Shown here piece after piece: positions 25,244-34,011 of a DNA stretch of 64,000 nt. This DNA is from Cupriavidus sp. WGlv3. GTDB lineage: Bacteria > Pseudomonadota > Gammaproteobacteria > Burkholderiales > Burkholderiaceae. The notes under the pieces are model-generated. The model searched no databases. It was not told where the DNA came from and worked only from the letters and a program-made list of their open reading frames with translations. The DNA lies in contig NZ_JALHRX010000009.1 in NCBI RefSeq assembly GCF_023952475.1, forward strand, positions 124,001 through 188,000, in the 5' to 3' direction. The number at the start of each line of letters is the position of its first letter. The first letter of the stretch is position 1. The position numbers and the translations under genes were made by a program.

Positions 25244-26083
25244 TCAGGCTGCGTCCGGCGCGCCGAAGCGCCACGACAGCCGCGCCGCCGCCTGCCGCAC
25301 CAGCGCGGCGGTGGCGCCTTCGGTGCTGCTGTCGAAGCTGCCGCTGGAACCCATCACCGCGATCACCAGCGCCAGGCTGCCGGTGTGGTCGAACACCGGT
25401 GCCGCCAGCGTGTCGATGCCCGGCACCGGGTGGCTCAGCGCATTGTCGATGCGCGCGGCGCGCACCTGCGCCAGCCGCGCGGCGTAGGCCGGCGCCAGCT
25501 TGCCGCCGGGTCCGCGCACCTGGTCGGCGGCGGCACCCGCCATGCGCAGCGCATCGTTCTGCAGCAGGCCCGCCAGCACGTTGTCCGGCAGGTGCGCCGC
25601 GACGTTGCGGCCGATGGCGGTATGGACCAGCGACAGCACCGTGCCCACGCGCAGGCTGACATGCTGCGGCCGCGCCGATTCTTCCAGCCGCACCACGGTG
25701 GGCCCCAGCGGCCCCAGCACCGCCATCGCCACGCTCAGGCCCGTGGCCCCGGCCAGCTCGATCACCTCCGGCTCGGCCTCGCGCGTCGGCGACAGCCGCT
25801 GCAGCGCGATCAGCCCCAGTTCCAGCGCCAGCGGTCCGCACAGGTAGTTGCCGGCGGCATCGCGCGCCAGCAGTCCGGTCTTCTGCAGGCTGACCAGGTG
25901 CGGAAAGGCCTTGGCCGCCGGCATGCCCGCGGCCAGCGCCAGGTCGCGCAGCGGCAGCGGCCGCCCCGCGGCCACCAGCGCGCCGAGCAACTGGCCGGTG
26001 CTGTCGAGCGACTGGATGCCGCGCTGCGGCTTGCCGTCGTCGGGGTCCTGCGGGGTTTCGCTCACGTCGCTCATGCCGTTCAT
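25244..26083 (-). CDS. IclR family transcriptional regulator (second of a tandem pair)
   Basis: 279 residues. The N-terminal winged helix (about 20-85) contains RGIQSLDSTGQLLGALVAAG and AKAFPHLVSLQKTGLLARD. The C-terminal GAF-like effector domain (about 100-275) has SLRVGTVLSLVHTAIGRNVA, the usual IclR ligand pocket region. The start codon overlaps the stop of the upstream IclR gene by four bases (ATGA at 26080-26083), so translation is coupled. The two proteins are clear paralogues and might form heterodimers or sense different ligands. They face a metallo-beta-lactamase/monooxygenase cluster. Confidence 0.92.
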   Translation of the reverse strand: MNGMSDVSETPQDPDDGKPQRGIQSLDSTGQLLGALVAAGRPLPLRDLALAAGMPAAKAFPHLVSLQKTGLLARDAAGNYLCGPLALELGLIALQRLSPTREAEPEVIELAGATGLSVAMAVLGPLGPTVVRLEESARPQHVSLRVGTVLSLVHTAIGRNVAAHLPDNVLAGLLQNDALRMAGAAADQVRGPGGKLAPAYAARLAQVRAARIDNALSHPVPGIDTLAAPVFDHTGSLALVIAVMGSSGSFDSSTEGATAALVRQAAARLSWRFGAPDAA

Positions 26084-26904
26084 GCCTGTTCACCGTCCGG
26101 TTCGCGCAGCGCCGCGCCGATCTCCGCGCCCGCGGCAAGCAGCGCCCGCGCCGCCGCGCCGTGCCAGTCGACATCGATGGCACCGGTCGATCCCACCAGC
26201 GTCAGCACCAGCCGCAGCGCGCCGGCGCCGTCGAGCACCGGCACGCTGAGGCTGCTGACGGCCGGGCTGGGCGCATCGATGCTGCGCTCGATCCCGCGCG
26301 CACGGATTTCCGCCAGCCTGGCGCTGAACGCGGCCAGGTCGGCTTCGCTGGCATCCGGCTGCTGCGCCTGCCACAACGGCTGCCACTGCGCCGGCGGCTG
26401 GAACGCGCAGAACACCCGGCCGGTGGCAGTGGCCGCCAGCGCCATCACCGTGCCCACGTGCAGGTTGACGTGCAGCGGCGCGGTGGCCGGCACATAGCGC
26501 ACGATAGTCGGTCCCTGCGGCCCGGCCAGGCAGATCGCCACGCTGCAGCCCAGCGCCTGCGCCAGCGCGTCCGCGCGTGGCAGCGCGGCGCGCCAGGCGG
26601 CGTCCTGCTCCAGGTGCAGCAGGCCCAGGCGCAGCGCCAGCGGTCCTGGCTCGTAGCGGCCGGACAGGTGGTCGCGCTTGATCAGGCCCAGCCGCGCCAG
26701 GCTGACCAGATAGGCATGCGCCTGCGCCGGCGCCAGCTGCGCGGCGTCGGCCAGCGCCGCCAGCGGCATCGGCACGCGCGCCGCGGCCAGCGCCGCGAGC
26801 AGGCGCGCGCCCACCTCCACGCTCTGGATGCCGCGCTGCGCCTTGTCGGCATGCGCCGGTGCGCCCGCCGGTGTTACCGCTGCTCGCGCCCTGGGTCTGG
26901 CCAT
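26080..26904 (-). CDS. IclR family transcriptional regulator (first of a tandem pair)
   Basis: 274 residues from the ATG at 26904 (MARPRARAAV). The winged helix region has RGIQSVEVGARLLAALAAAR and AQAHAYLVSLARLGLIKRDH. The effector domain contains NLHVGTVMALAATATGRVF, matching the equivalent block of its neighbour. The start is chosen by family length; codons upstream to 27015 overlap the probable operator area. It diverges from the metal-hydrolase-fold gene at 27216 with repeated half-sites between them. Confidence 0.92.
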   Translation of the reverse strand: MARPRARAAVTPAGAPAHADKAQRGIQSVEVGARLLAALAAARVPMPLAALADAAQLAPAQAHAYLVSLARLGLIKRDHLSGRYEPGPLALRLGLLHLEQDAAWRAALPRADALAQALGCSVAICLAGPQGPTIVRYVPATAPLHVNLHVGTVMALAATATGRVFCAFQPPAQWQPLWQAQQPDASEADLAAFSARLAEIRARGIERSIDAPSPAVSSLSVPVLDGAGALRLVLTLVGSTGAIDVDWHGAAARALLAAGAEIGAALREPDGEQA

Positions 26905-27009
26905 CAGCGTCCTGTGTGATCGGAAAAACCGGATATTAATCGAACGCCTCCCGGATCCGGCCGCACGCGGGTTTACCCCCATCTCGATCCGGCCGAAGTT
27001 CGTCGCTCC

Positions 27010-27047
27010 AATCATTTGTCATAGGCTAATCATTTAGCTATTGATTA
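27010..27047. promoter_or_regulatory. Repeated IclR-type operator half-sites
   Basis: Direct repeats AATCATTT at 27010-27017 and 27028-27035 (18 bases apart), and an inverted repeat TAATCA-N9-TGATTA at 27027-27047. All lie in the AT-rich centre of the 311-base gap (26905-27215) between the divergent IclR pair and the catabolic operon. The rest of that gap shows nothing else recognisable. Confidence 0.6.
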
Positions 27048-27215
27048 ATTTCTCGACCTTTCCTAAGATGGCATTACCCCGTCGCGACACGGCACACCCG
27101 GCCGTGCGACATCCGGAAATCCATACGAACGGGGGCGAGACAGCCAGTGCCACGTCGCATGCGCTTGCGGCCATTCCCGCGCCGTCCCGCCCTGCCCACA
27201 AAAGGAAAAGACGCC

Positions 27216-28175
27216 ATGTCCAAGGCATTCGCATCGCAGGCCGACCTGGAAGCCAAGCAGATCACCTTCACCCAGCTGTCCGAGAACGCGTGGGCCTATA
27301 CCGCCGAGGGCGATCCCAACTCCGGCGTGGTGATCGGCGATGACGGCGTGCTGATCGTCGACACCACGGCCACGCCGGCGATGGCGCAGGACCTGATCGC
27401 GCGCATCCGCACCATCACCGACAAGCCGATCAAGTACGTGGTGCTGTCGCACTACCACGCGGTACGCGTGCTGGGCGCGTCGGCCTACTTTGCCGAGGGC
27501 GCGCAGCAGGTCATCGCCAGCCGCGGCACCTACGAGATGATCGTCGAGCGCGGCGAGGCCGACATGAAGTCCGAGATCGAACGCTTCCCGCGCCTGTTCG
27601 CCGGCGTGGAAACGGTGCCGGGCCTGACCTGGCCGACGCTGGTGTTCGACAAGGAGATCACCCTGTTCCTGGGCCAGCTGGAAGTGCGCATCGCCCACCT
27701 GGGCTCTGGCCATACCAAGGGCGACACCGTGGTCTGGCTGCCGCAGCAGAAGGTGCTGTTCTCCGGCGACCTGGTCGAGTACGACGCCGCCTGCTACTGC
27801 GGCGACGCGCAACTGGCCGAATGGCCGGCCACGCTCGATGCGCTGCAGGCGCTGAACCCCGAGAAGCTGGTGCCGGGCCGCGGCCCCGCGCTGACCACGC
27901 CCGATGAAGTGAAAAAGGGCATCGCCTACACCAAGGACTTCGTCACCACGCTGTTCAAGTCCGGCCAGGAAGCGGTGGCGGAAAAGCTCGACCTGAAGGC
28001 CGCGATGGCGCACACGCGCCGCGCCATGGACCCGAAGTTCGGCCACGTCTTTATCTACGAGCACTGCCTGCCCTTCGATGTCTCGCGCGCCTACGACGAG
28101 GCCAGCGGCATGCGCCATCCGCGCATCTGGACCGCCCAGCGCGACCAGGAGATGTGGGCCGCGCTGCAGGACTGA
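27216..28175 (+). CDS. Metallo-beta-lactamase-fold protein with degenerate metal-binding motif
   Basis: 319 residues, start after AAAGGAAAAG. The fold is recognisable from IGDDGVLIVDTTATPAMAQD, VVLSHYHAVRVLGAS, LGSGHTKGDTVVW and VLFSGDLVEYDA. The usual HxHxDH motif is H79-Y-H81-A-V83-R84, so the Asp and third His of the motif are lost. H166 and D185 are kept, and the final His is replaced (PGRGPALTT around R222). It could bind at most one metal in the normal way, or use another mechanism. It is first in an operon with a flavin monooxygenase, DUF2783 and an MFS transporter, so a ring-cleavage-product or ester hydrolase role is possible. Confidence 0.85.
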   Translation: MSKAFASQADLEAKQITFTQLSENAWAYTAEGDPNSGVVIGDDGVLIVDTTATPAMAQDLIARIRTITDKPIKYVVLSHYHAVRVLGASAYFAEGAQQVIASRGTYEMIVERGEADMKSEIERFPRLFAGVETVPGLTWPTLVFDKEITLFLGQLEVRIAHLGSGHTKGDTVVWLPQQKVLFSGDLVEYDAACYCGDAQLAEWPATLDALQALNPEKLVPGRGPALTTPDEVKKGIAYTKDFVTTLFKSGQEAVAEKLDLKAAMAHTRRAMDPKFGHVFIYEHCLPFDVSRAYDEASGMRHPRIWTAQRDQEMWAALQD

Positions 28176-28234
28176 CGACGGCACCCCGGCAAGCCATCGC
28201 ACAACAAGGTATTTCAGGTGGAGGAGACACAAGC

Positions 28235-29977
28235 ATGAGCAGCATCGACTACCAGCGGCTGACGTTCGCCTACCAGCCCTGCGCGGAACAGCAGCGCGCC
28301 GGGCAATCCGCTGAGGCCGCGCCCGCGGCGGTGCATCCGGTGGTCGTGGTCGGGGCCGGCCCGGTGGGGCTGGCCACCGCCATCGACCTGGCGCAACGCG
28401 GCGTGCCCGTGGTGCTGGTGGACGACGACTGCACGCTGTCCACCGGGTCGCGCGCGATCTGCTTTTCCAAGCGCACGCTCGATATCTTCGACCGTCTCGG
28501 CTGCGGCGAACGCATGGTCGACAAGGGCGTGCGCTGGCATGTCGGCAGGGTGTTCCTGCGCGACGAGCAGGTCTACAGCTTCGACCTCCTGCCCGAGAGC
28601 GGCCACCGCCGTCCGGCCTTCATCAACCTGCAGCAGTACTACCTCGAAGGCTACCTGCTGGAGCGCGCGCAGGCGCTGCCCAATCTCGAGATCCGCTGGC
28701 ACAACAAGGTCGTCGGCGTGGAAAGCCGCCGCGCGCCTGACGCCGGCGTGGGGCTGACCGTCGAGACCCCTGACGGCTGCTACCCGCTGGCCGCGCGCTA
28801 TGTGGTGGCCGCCGACGGCTCGCGCAGCCCGATGCGCAAGCTGCTGGGGCTGGACAGCAAGGGCCGCACCTTCCGCGACCGCTTCCTGATTGCCGACGTG
28901 AAGATGGAGGCGGATTTCCCGGCCGAGCGCTGGTTCTGGTTCGACCCACCCTTCCATCCGCACCAGTCGGTGCTGCTGCACCGGCAGCCGGACAACGTCT
29001 GGCGCATCGACTTCCAGCTGGGCTGGGACGCCGACCCGGTGCTGGAGAAATCGCCCGAGCGCGTGATCCCGCGGGTGCAGGCGCTGCTGGGCAAGGACGC
29101 AAAGTTCGAGCTGGAGTGGGTCAGCGTCTACACCTTCTCCTGCCAGCGCATGGACAGCTTCCGCCACGGCAATATCCTGTTCGCCGGCGATGCCGCGCAC
29201 GGCGTCTCGCCGTTCGGCGCGCGCGGCGCCAACAGCGGTGTCCAGGACGCCGAGAACCTGGCGTGGAAGCTGGCCTACGTGCTGCAGGGCCATGCCTGCG
29301 ACCGGCTGCTCGACACCTACGCCAGCGAGCGCGAATTCGCCGCCGACGAGAACATCCGCAACTCGACCCGCTCGACCGACTTCATCACGCCCAAGAGCGC
29401 CGCCAGCCGCGTGTTCCGCGACGCGGTGCTGGCGTTGTCCAGGCGCCATGCGTTCGCGCGCGCCCTGGTCAACAGCGGCAGGCTGTCGGTGCCGGCGGTG
29501 CTGCATGGCTCGCCACTGAACACCGAGGACGCCGCCCCCGATGCTGCCGGCAAGCTGGTGCCCGGCGCGGTCTGCTGCGATGCGCCGGTCTCCGGCGTGG
29601 ACGGCGCGGGCTGGCTGCTGTCTTACCTGGGCGGCGCTTTCACCTTGCTGGTGTTCGGCAATCCGGAGACGATCGAGGCCGGCACGCTGGCCGACCTGGC
29701 CGCCCTGCAGCAGGCCGGCACGCCGCTGCAGCTGGTCTATGTCACCGACGCCGCGCAGCCGCCCATGACCTGCACCCACGCCACCGTGCTGCACGACGAC
29801 GAAGGCCTGGCGGCGGCACGCTACGGCGCCACGCCCGGCACCTGCTACCTGGTCCGTCCCGACCAGCATGTGTGCGCGCGCTGGCACCGTCCCGACCCGG
29901 CCGCGATCCGCGCCGCGCTGGCGCGCGCCACCGGCGCCGACCTGCGCGCACCGCAGCCGGGCCGCATGGCCGCCTGA
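28235..29977 (+). CDS. FAD-dependent monooxygenase, aromatic hydroxylase family (MhpA/PheA-like)
   Basis: 580 residues, class A flavoprotein hydroxylase. The ADP-binding motif is VVVGAGPVGLATAIDLAQRG (about 30-50). The DG motif region is VVAADGSRSPMRKLLGL, and the FAD-ribityl motif is LFAGDAAHGVSPFGARGANS. A C-terminal thioredoxin-like extension (about 430-560) is present, as in MhpA and phenol hydroxylases. Such enzymes use NAD(P)H and O2 to hydroxylate a phenolic ring. The ATG at 28235 follows GAGGAGA. Flanked by the metallo-hydrolase-fold gene and DUF2783 in one operon. The substrate is not determined. Confidence 0.92.
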   Translation: MSSIDYQRLTFAYQPCAEQQRAGQSAEAAPAAVHPVVVVGAGPVGLATAIDLAQRGVPVVLVDDDCTLSTGSRAICFSKRTLDIFDRLGCGERMVDKGVRWHVGRVFLRDEQVYSFDLLPESGHRRPAFINLQQYYLEGYLLERAQALPNLEIRWHNKVVGVESRRAPDAGVGLTVETPDGCYPLAARYVVAADGSRSPMRKLLGLDSKGRTFRDRFLIADVKMEADFPAERWFWFDPPFHPHQSVLLHRQPDNVWRIDFQLGWDADPVLEKSPERVIPRVQALLGKDAKFELEWVSVYTFSCQRMDSFRHGNILFAGDAAHGVSPFGARGANSGVQDAENLAWKLAYVLQGHACDRLLDTYASEREFAADENIRNSTRSTDFITPKSAASRVFRDAVLALSRRHAFARALVNSGRLSVPAVLHGSPLNTEDAAPDAAGKLVPGAVCCDAPVSGVDGAGWLLSYLGGAFTLLVFGNPETIEAGTLADLAALQQAGTPLQLVYVTDAAQPPMTCTHATVLHDDEGLAAARYGATPGTCYLVRPDQHVCARWHRPDPAAIRAALARATGADLRAPQPGRMAA

Positions 29978-30013
29978 TTGCCCGGACGCCAGCCCTGCCC
30001 CACGGAGATTGCC

Positions 30014-30238
30014 ATGCCCAATTCGCTCAACACCCAGCCCAACCTGGCGCGGCCCGACGACTTCTACGAGGCCCTGATCGAGATGCACCGCGACCTCGAC
30101 GAGGCCCAGAGCCAGGCCGCCAACGCGCAGCTGATCCTGCTGCTGGCCAACCACATCGGCGACCACGATGTGCTGCTGGCGGCCATGACCGAAGCGCGCG
30201 CCGGCATCGTCGCCAGCCCGGACACGGCGCCGGCCTGA
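30014..30238 (+). CDS. DUF2783 family protein
   Basis: 74 residues, helical and soluble. The conserved DUF2783 core is LARPDDFYEALIEMHRDLDE and AQLILLLANHIGDHDVL. The family is repeatedly found beside FAD-dependent aromatic hydroxylases, as here (36 bases after the monooxygenase stop), so it may be a small accessory or stabilising subunit. There is no catalytic motif. Confidence 0.85.
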   Translation: MPNSLNTQPNLARPDDFYEALIEMHRDLDEAQSQAANAQLILLLANHIGDHDVLLAAMTEARAGIVASPDTAPA

Positions 30239-30392
30239 CCGGATAGCCAGGCGCAGGCGCGGACCTGTCCGAGCCTGCGCCACCCGCTGTCCTTCAACAC
30301 ATCCCGGGCCAACGCGCACCAGACGCGGGCCCACTGGCGGCAACCGCCCGGCTGCCTGCCGCCGCAGCCACCACCGCACGGAGACAACATCG

Positions 30393-31760
30393 ATGAGCCA
30401 TCCGGTCTCAGGGGAGCTTTCGTCCCTATCCAGCCTGGCGCCTCCCGCCCCAGCCCCCACAGCCCCCACCGCACTCGCTGCGCGCGACGAGGACGCGCTC
30501 TACCGCAAGGTCTGGCTGCGCATCATTCCCTTCCTGTTCGTCTGCTACGTGGTGTCGTTCCTGGACCGCATCAACATCGGCTTCGCGCAGTTGCAGATGA
30601 AGCAGGACCTGGGCTTCAGCGATGCCATGTACGGCCTTGGCGCCGCGGTGTTCTACGTCGGCTACGTGCTGTGCGAGGTGCCGAGCAACATGCTGCTGGC
30701 GCGCTTCGGCGCGCGTCGCACCTTCACCCGCATCATGGTGCTGTGGGGCACCGTGTCGGTGGCGATGATGGCGGTGTCGACGCCCGCGCAGTTCTACGCG
30801 CTGCGCTTCCTGCTGGGCGTGTTCGAGGCCGGCTTCTTCCCCGGCATCGTGCTGTACCTGACCTACTGGTTCCCCGCGCGCCGGCGCGCCGCGGTGATGG
30901 CGATCTTCTTTGCCGGCGTGGCGGTGGCGGGCGTGCTGGGCGGACTGGTGTCCGGCTGGATCATGCGCGACATGGCCGGCGTGCTGGGCTTGCAGGGCTG
31001 GAAGTGGATGTTCGCGATCGAAGGGGCGCCGGCGGTGCTGTTGGGGCTGGCGGCCGCACGCCTGCTGGTGGACGGGCCGCAGCAGGCCAGCTGGCTGAGC
31101 GAGCGCGAACGCGCCCACCTGCTGCGCGACACCGCCGCGCACGCCCAGGGCGGCGGCCATTCGCTGCACGCGCTGCGCCAGGTGCTGCGCAACCCGCGCG
31201 TGTACGTGTTCGCCTTTATCTATTTTTCGCTGACCTGCGGTTCGCTGGCGCTCAGCTTCTGGATGCCGTTGATGATCCGCGATTTCGGCGTGACCGACGT
31301 GATGTCGGTGAGCCTGTATTCGGTGGTGCCGAATGCGGTGGGCGCGGTCGGCCTGATCTTGATCGCGCGGCATTCGGACCGCACCGGCGAGCGCCATCGC
31401 CATTTCCTGCTGTGCACGGCGGGCGGCGCGCTGGCGCTGGCGGCGCTGACCTTGCCGCTGCCGGGGCTGGCCGCGATGCTGGCCATCCTGTCGGTGGCGG
31501 CGGTGCTGATCTTTGCCGCGCTGCCGGTGTTCTGGGCGCTGCCGCCGGGCTACCTGCCGGGCGCCGGCACCGCCGCCGGGATCGCCTTCATCAGCAGCAT
31601 CGGCATCACCAGCGGCATCGTCAGCCCGTGGGTGATCGGCCAGATCAAGACCCGCACCGGCAGCCTCGACCATGCGCTCTACCTGCTGGCGGCGCTGCTG
31701 CTGGCAAGCGGCCTGGCGATGTGGCTGGGCGTGCCGAAACTACCCGCGCGGCCGGCGTGA
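30393..31760 (+). CDS. MFS transporter, anion:cation symporter (ACS) family
   Basis: 455 residues, about 12 transmembrane helices with a central cytoplasmic loop near residues 225-260. ACS/phthalate-permease-type markers are VSFLDRINIGFAQLQMKQDL, then LCEVPSNMLLARFGAR and FEAGFFPGIVLYLTYWFPAR. It takes up an organic anion with a proton, most likely the aromatic acid metabolised by the upstream monooxygenase. A 154-base gap separates it from DUF2783, so it could be in the same transcript. The start follows CGGAGAC. Confidence 0.92.
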   Translation: MSHPVSGELSSLSSLAPPAPAPTAPTALAARDEDALYRKVWLRIIPFLFVCYVVSFLDRINIGFAQLQMKQDLGFSDAMYGLGAAVFYVGYVLCEVPSNMLLARFGARRTFTRIMVLWGTVSVAMMAVSTPAQFYALRFLLGVFEAGFFPGIVLYLTYWFPARRRAAVMAIFFAGVAVAGVLGGLVSGWIMRDMAGVLGLQGWKWMFAIEGAPAVLLGLAAARLLVDGPQQASWLSERERAHLLRDTAAHAQGGGHSLHALRQVLRNPRVYVFAFIYFSLTCGSLALSFWMPLMIRDFGVTDVMSVSLYSVVPNAVGAVGLILIARHSDRTGERHRHFLLCTAGGALALAALTLPLPGLAAMLAILSVAAVLIFAALPVFWALPPGYLPGAGTAAGIAFISSIGITSGIVSPWVIGQIKTRTGSLDHALYLLAALLLASGLAMWLGVPKLPARPA

Positions 31761-31793
31761 GCCAGGCCTCGGGAAACCTCAATTCCGGATGGT

Positions 31794-31813
31794 CCGCACC
31801 CGCACGGGTGCGG
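31794..31813. terminator. Hairpin between convergent genes
   Basis: Perfect 8-bp stem CCGCACCC / GGGTGCGG with a 4-base loop GCAC, between the MFS stop (31760) and the stop of the minus-strand gene at 31817. It could act in both directions. Confidence 0.6.
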
Positions 31814-31816
31814 CGT

Positions 31817-32125
31817 TCAGTGGGATCGGCCGCAGGGAATCACGGAGGCGATTTCCTCCCGCATCACCTCGACCACATCGTCGATTTCCAGCCCCTCGGC
31901 GGTGACCAGCACGTCCTGTCCGCGCCCGATGGCGTAGACCACGCCGCGCCAGCGGCCGGGCTCGACGGCCTCGCACAGGCGGATATTGAATTCGGTGTCC
32001 TGGTCCTGGCTATACACCGTCACCAGGTCGCCCACCTGGGGAGTGCGCACCGCTTCTCCGTCGAACGCCCGGGCCACCACGGTCACCGGCGACTGCGTCA
32101 GCCCCCTGGCAAATCTTGCACGCAT
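31817..32125 (-). CDS. Hypothetical protein, small beta-rich
   Basis: 102 residues, start supported by GAGGAG upstream. It is soluble, with alternating beta strands (PVTVVARAFDGEAVRTPQVG; LVTVYSQDQDTEFNIRLCEA; WRGVVYAIGRGQDVLVTAEG) and an acidic helical tail. The middle resembles a PilZ- or SH3-like barrel in style, but I cannot assign a family. Single gene, bounded by a hairpin on its 3' side. Confidence 0.65.
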   Translation of the reverse strand: MRARFARGLTQSPVTVVARAFDGEAVRTPQVGDLVTVYSQDQDTEFNIRLCEAVEPGRWRGVVYAIGRGQDVLVTAEGLEIDDVVEVMREEIASVIPCGRSH

Positions 32126-32298
32126 GGTCCGCTCCTCTTATTGCGATCCAAGTCCAGCTTACAAGAGGCCGGACAAATAACCAGGGATTTCCATCCGAAA
32201 GTGGAACCGGAAGCGCTTCGCGCCTGTCAGACGCCGCCGGATAGACAGCGCGCGCAGATCGACCACAATAAAAGGACCGATATCCGAGGAGACCCGAC

Positions 32299-32520
32299 AT
32301 GGGCAGCAACATACACGTCGTTCCGCACGACGAAGGCTGGGACGTCATCCACGAAGGCGCACGCTACGCCGAATCGCACCACGCCACGCAGGAAGAGGCG
32401 GTCGCCGCCGGCACCTCGCAGGCGCAGCGCGAGCACGTCGAATTGCTGATTCATGGCCGCGATGGCCAGATCCGCTCGCGCAACAGCTTCGGCCACGATC
32501 CGCGCACCATTCACGGCTGA
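32299..32520 (+). CDS. DUF2188 family protein
   Basis: 73 residues. The conserved DUF2188 pattern is HVVPHDEGWDVIHEGARYAE, then ATQEEAVAAG and the ending LLIHGRDGQIRSRNSFGHDP. The ribosome site AGGAGA is at 32288. The family is small, soluble, common beside stress genes and of unknown function. It precedes the erythromycin-esterase-family gene. The 173-base gap upstream (32126-32298) has no other feature I can support. Confidence 0.85.
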   Translation: MGSNIHVVPHDEGWDVIHEGARYAESHHATQEEAVAAGTSQAQREHVELLIHGRDGQIRSRNSFGHDPRTIHG

Positions 32521-32579
32521 CCCGCACTGCTTGCCGCAACGCTGAGGATGCCGGCACGCAGCCGGCAGCCCGCGCCACC

Positions 32580-33977
32580 ATGCCACAACACCGGGCCGAC
32601 CCGCACGCCGCGGCCGCGCTTGTGTCCGCCCTTGCGGCCGCGACCGTGCCGTGGCCGGCGATCGACCACGCGGCCGAGAGCCCGTTCATCGGCCCCTTCG
32701 CCAACGCTGCCGCGGCGCTGGCCGATCGGCTCGGCCATCATCGCGTGGTGCTGCTGGGCGAGAGCACGCATGGCACCGCCGAGTTCTATCACGCCCGCGC
32801 CGCACTGACCGCGCAGCTGGTGGCCCAGCACGGCTTCGGCATCATCGCGGTGGAGGCAGACTGGCCTGACGCCGCCGCGGTCGACCGCCATGTGCGCGGG
32901 CGCCCGCCGCGGCCCGCCGAATCCCCTGGCGCCGCCTTTACGCGCTTCCCGGTCTGGATGTGGCGCAACCTCGAGGTGGCGCGCTTTATCCGCTGGCTGC
33001 ACGCGCACAATGCCGCGCTGGCGCCGGCCCGGCGCGCCGGCTTCTTCGGCCTCGATATTTATAGCCTGGGCGCCTCGATGGCGGCGGTGCTGGCTTACCT
33101 GGAAGGCGTCGACCCTCGCGCCGCGCAGGCCGCGCGCGAGCGCTATGGCTGCCTGGAACCGTGGCGGCGCGATCCGGCGCGCTACGGCCGCGCCGTGCTG
33201 CATGGCACCCATGCCGACTGCGAGGACGCGGTGGTCGAACAGCTGCAGGCCTTGCTCGACAAGCGCCTCGCCTATGCGCGCGACGGACACGAGGATTTCC
33301 TTGACGCCGCGCAGAATGCGCGCCTGGTGGCTTCGGCCGAACGCTATTACCGCGTCATGTACCACGGCAGCGACGACAGCTGGAACCTGCGCGACACGCA
33401 TATGTTCGAAACCCTGGAGCAGTTGCTGCACGCCCATGGGCCGGCATCGCGCGCGGTGGTGTGGGCGCACAACTCGCATATCGGCGACGCGTCGCACACC
33501 GAGATGGGCACCAGCCAGGGCCAGCTGAATATCGGCCAGCTATGCCGCGAGGCCTTCGGCGACGCGGCCGCGCTGGTCGGCTTCAGCACCTACGATGGCA
33601 CCGTCGCGGCGGCGACTTCGTGGGACGGGCCCATGGAAATCAAGCAGGTGCGGCCCGCGCGAACAGACAGCTACGAGCACCTGTTCCACGCCGCTGGTCA
33701 TGCGCAGGGCTGGACGGATTTGCGGGGTGACGGTGTTGACGACGGCAAGGGCAGCGCCGTGCACGACGAACTGCGCGAACTGCTGATGCCGGCGCGGCAG
33801 GAGCGCTTTATCGGCGTGATCTACCGCCCAGAGACGGAACTGCAGAGCCACTACGCACGCGCCATCCTGCCGCGGCAGTTCGACGTGCTGGCGTGGTTCG
33901 ACCGCAGCAGCGCGGTGCCGGCGCTGCCCGCTGCGCCGGCACCGGGCGCGCCCGAGACCTGGCCTTCAGGACTCTGA
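32580..33977 (+). CDS. Erythromycin esterase family protein
   Basis: 465 residues, family of EreA/EreB and succinoglycan-biosynthesis-type hydrolases. The signature LLGESTHGTAEFYHARAALT places E61 and H64, and VEADWPDA gives E92. The second His is in VVWAHNSHIGD (H297). These match the EreC catalytic set (His/Glu/His). Most chromosomal members do not confer macrolide resistance and have no known substrate; they are often found next to phosphoribosyltransferases, absent here. The ribosome site is weak. It is probably a stress-associated hydrolase rather than a resistance gene. Confidence 0.88.
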   Translation: MPQHRADPHAAAALVSALAAATVPWPAIDHAAESPFIGPFANAAAALADRLGHHRVVLLGESTHGTAEFYHARAALTAQLVAQHGFGIIAVEADWPDAAAVDRHVRGRPPRPAESPGAAFTRFPVWMWRNLEVARFIRWLHAHNAALAPARRAGFFGLDIYSLGASMAAVLAYLEGVDPRAAQAARERYGCLEPWRRDPARYGRAVLHGTHADCEDAVVEQLQALLDKRLAYARDGHEDFLDAAQNARLVASAERYYRVMYHGSDDSWNLRDTHMFETLEQLLHAHGPASRAVVWAHNSHIGDASHTEMGTSQGQLNIGQLCREAFGDAAALVGFSTYDGTVAAATSWDGPMEIKQVRPARTDSYEHLFHAAGHAQGWTDLRGDGVDDGKGSAVHDELRELLMPARQERFIGVIYRPETELQSHYARAILPRQFDVLAWFDRSSAVPALPAAPAPGAPETWPSGL

Positions 33978-34011
33978 GACGCTGGCGCGGCCCAGCCGCT
34001 CCTTGCCTCAG

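Noticed and set aside
32580..33977. Macrolide resistance gene
   Set aside because: The protein is in the erythromycin esterase family, but this chromosomal branch is widespread and no mobile element or resistance context is present; called only as a family member.
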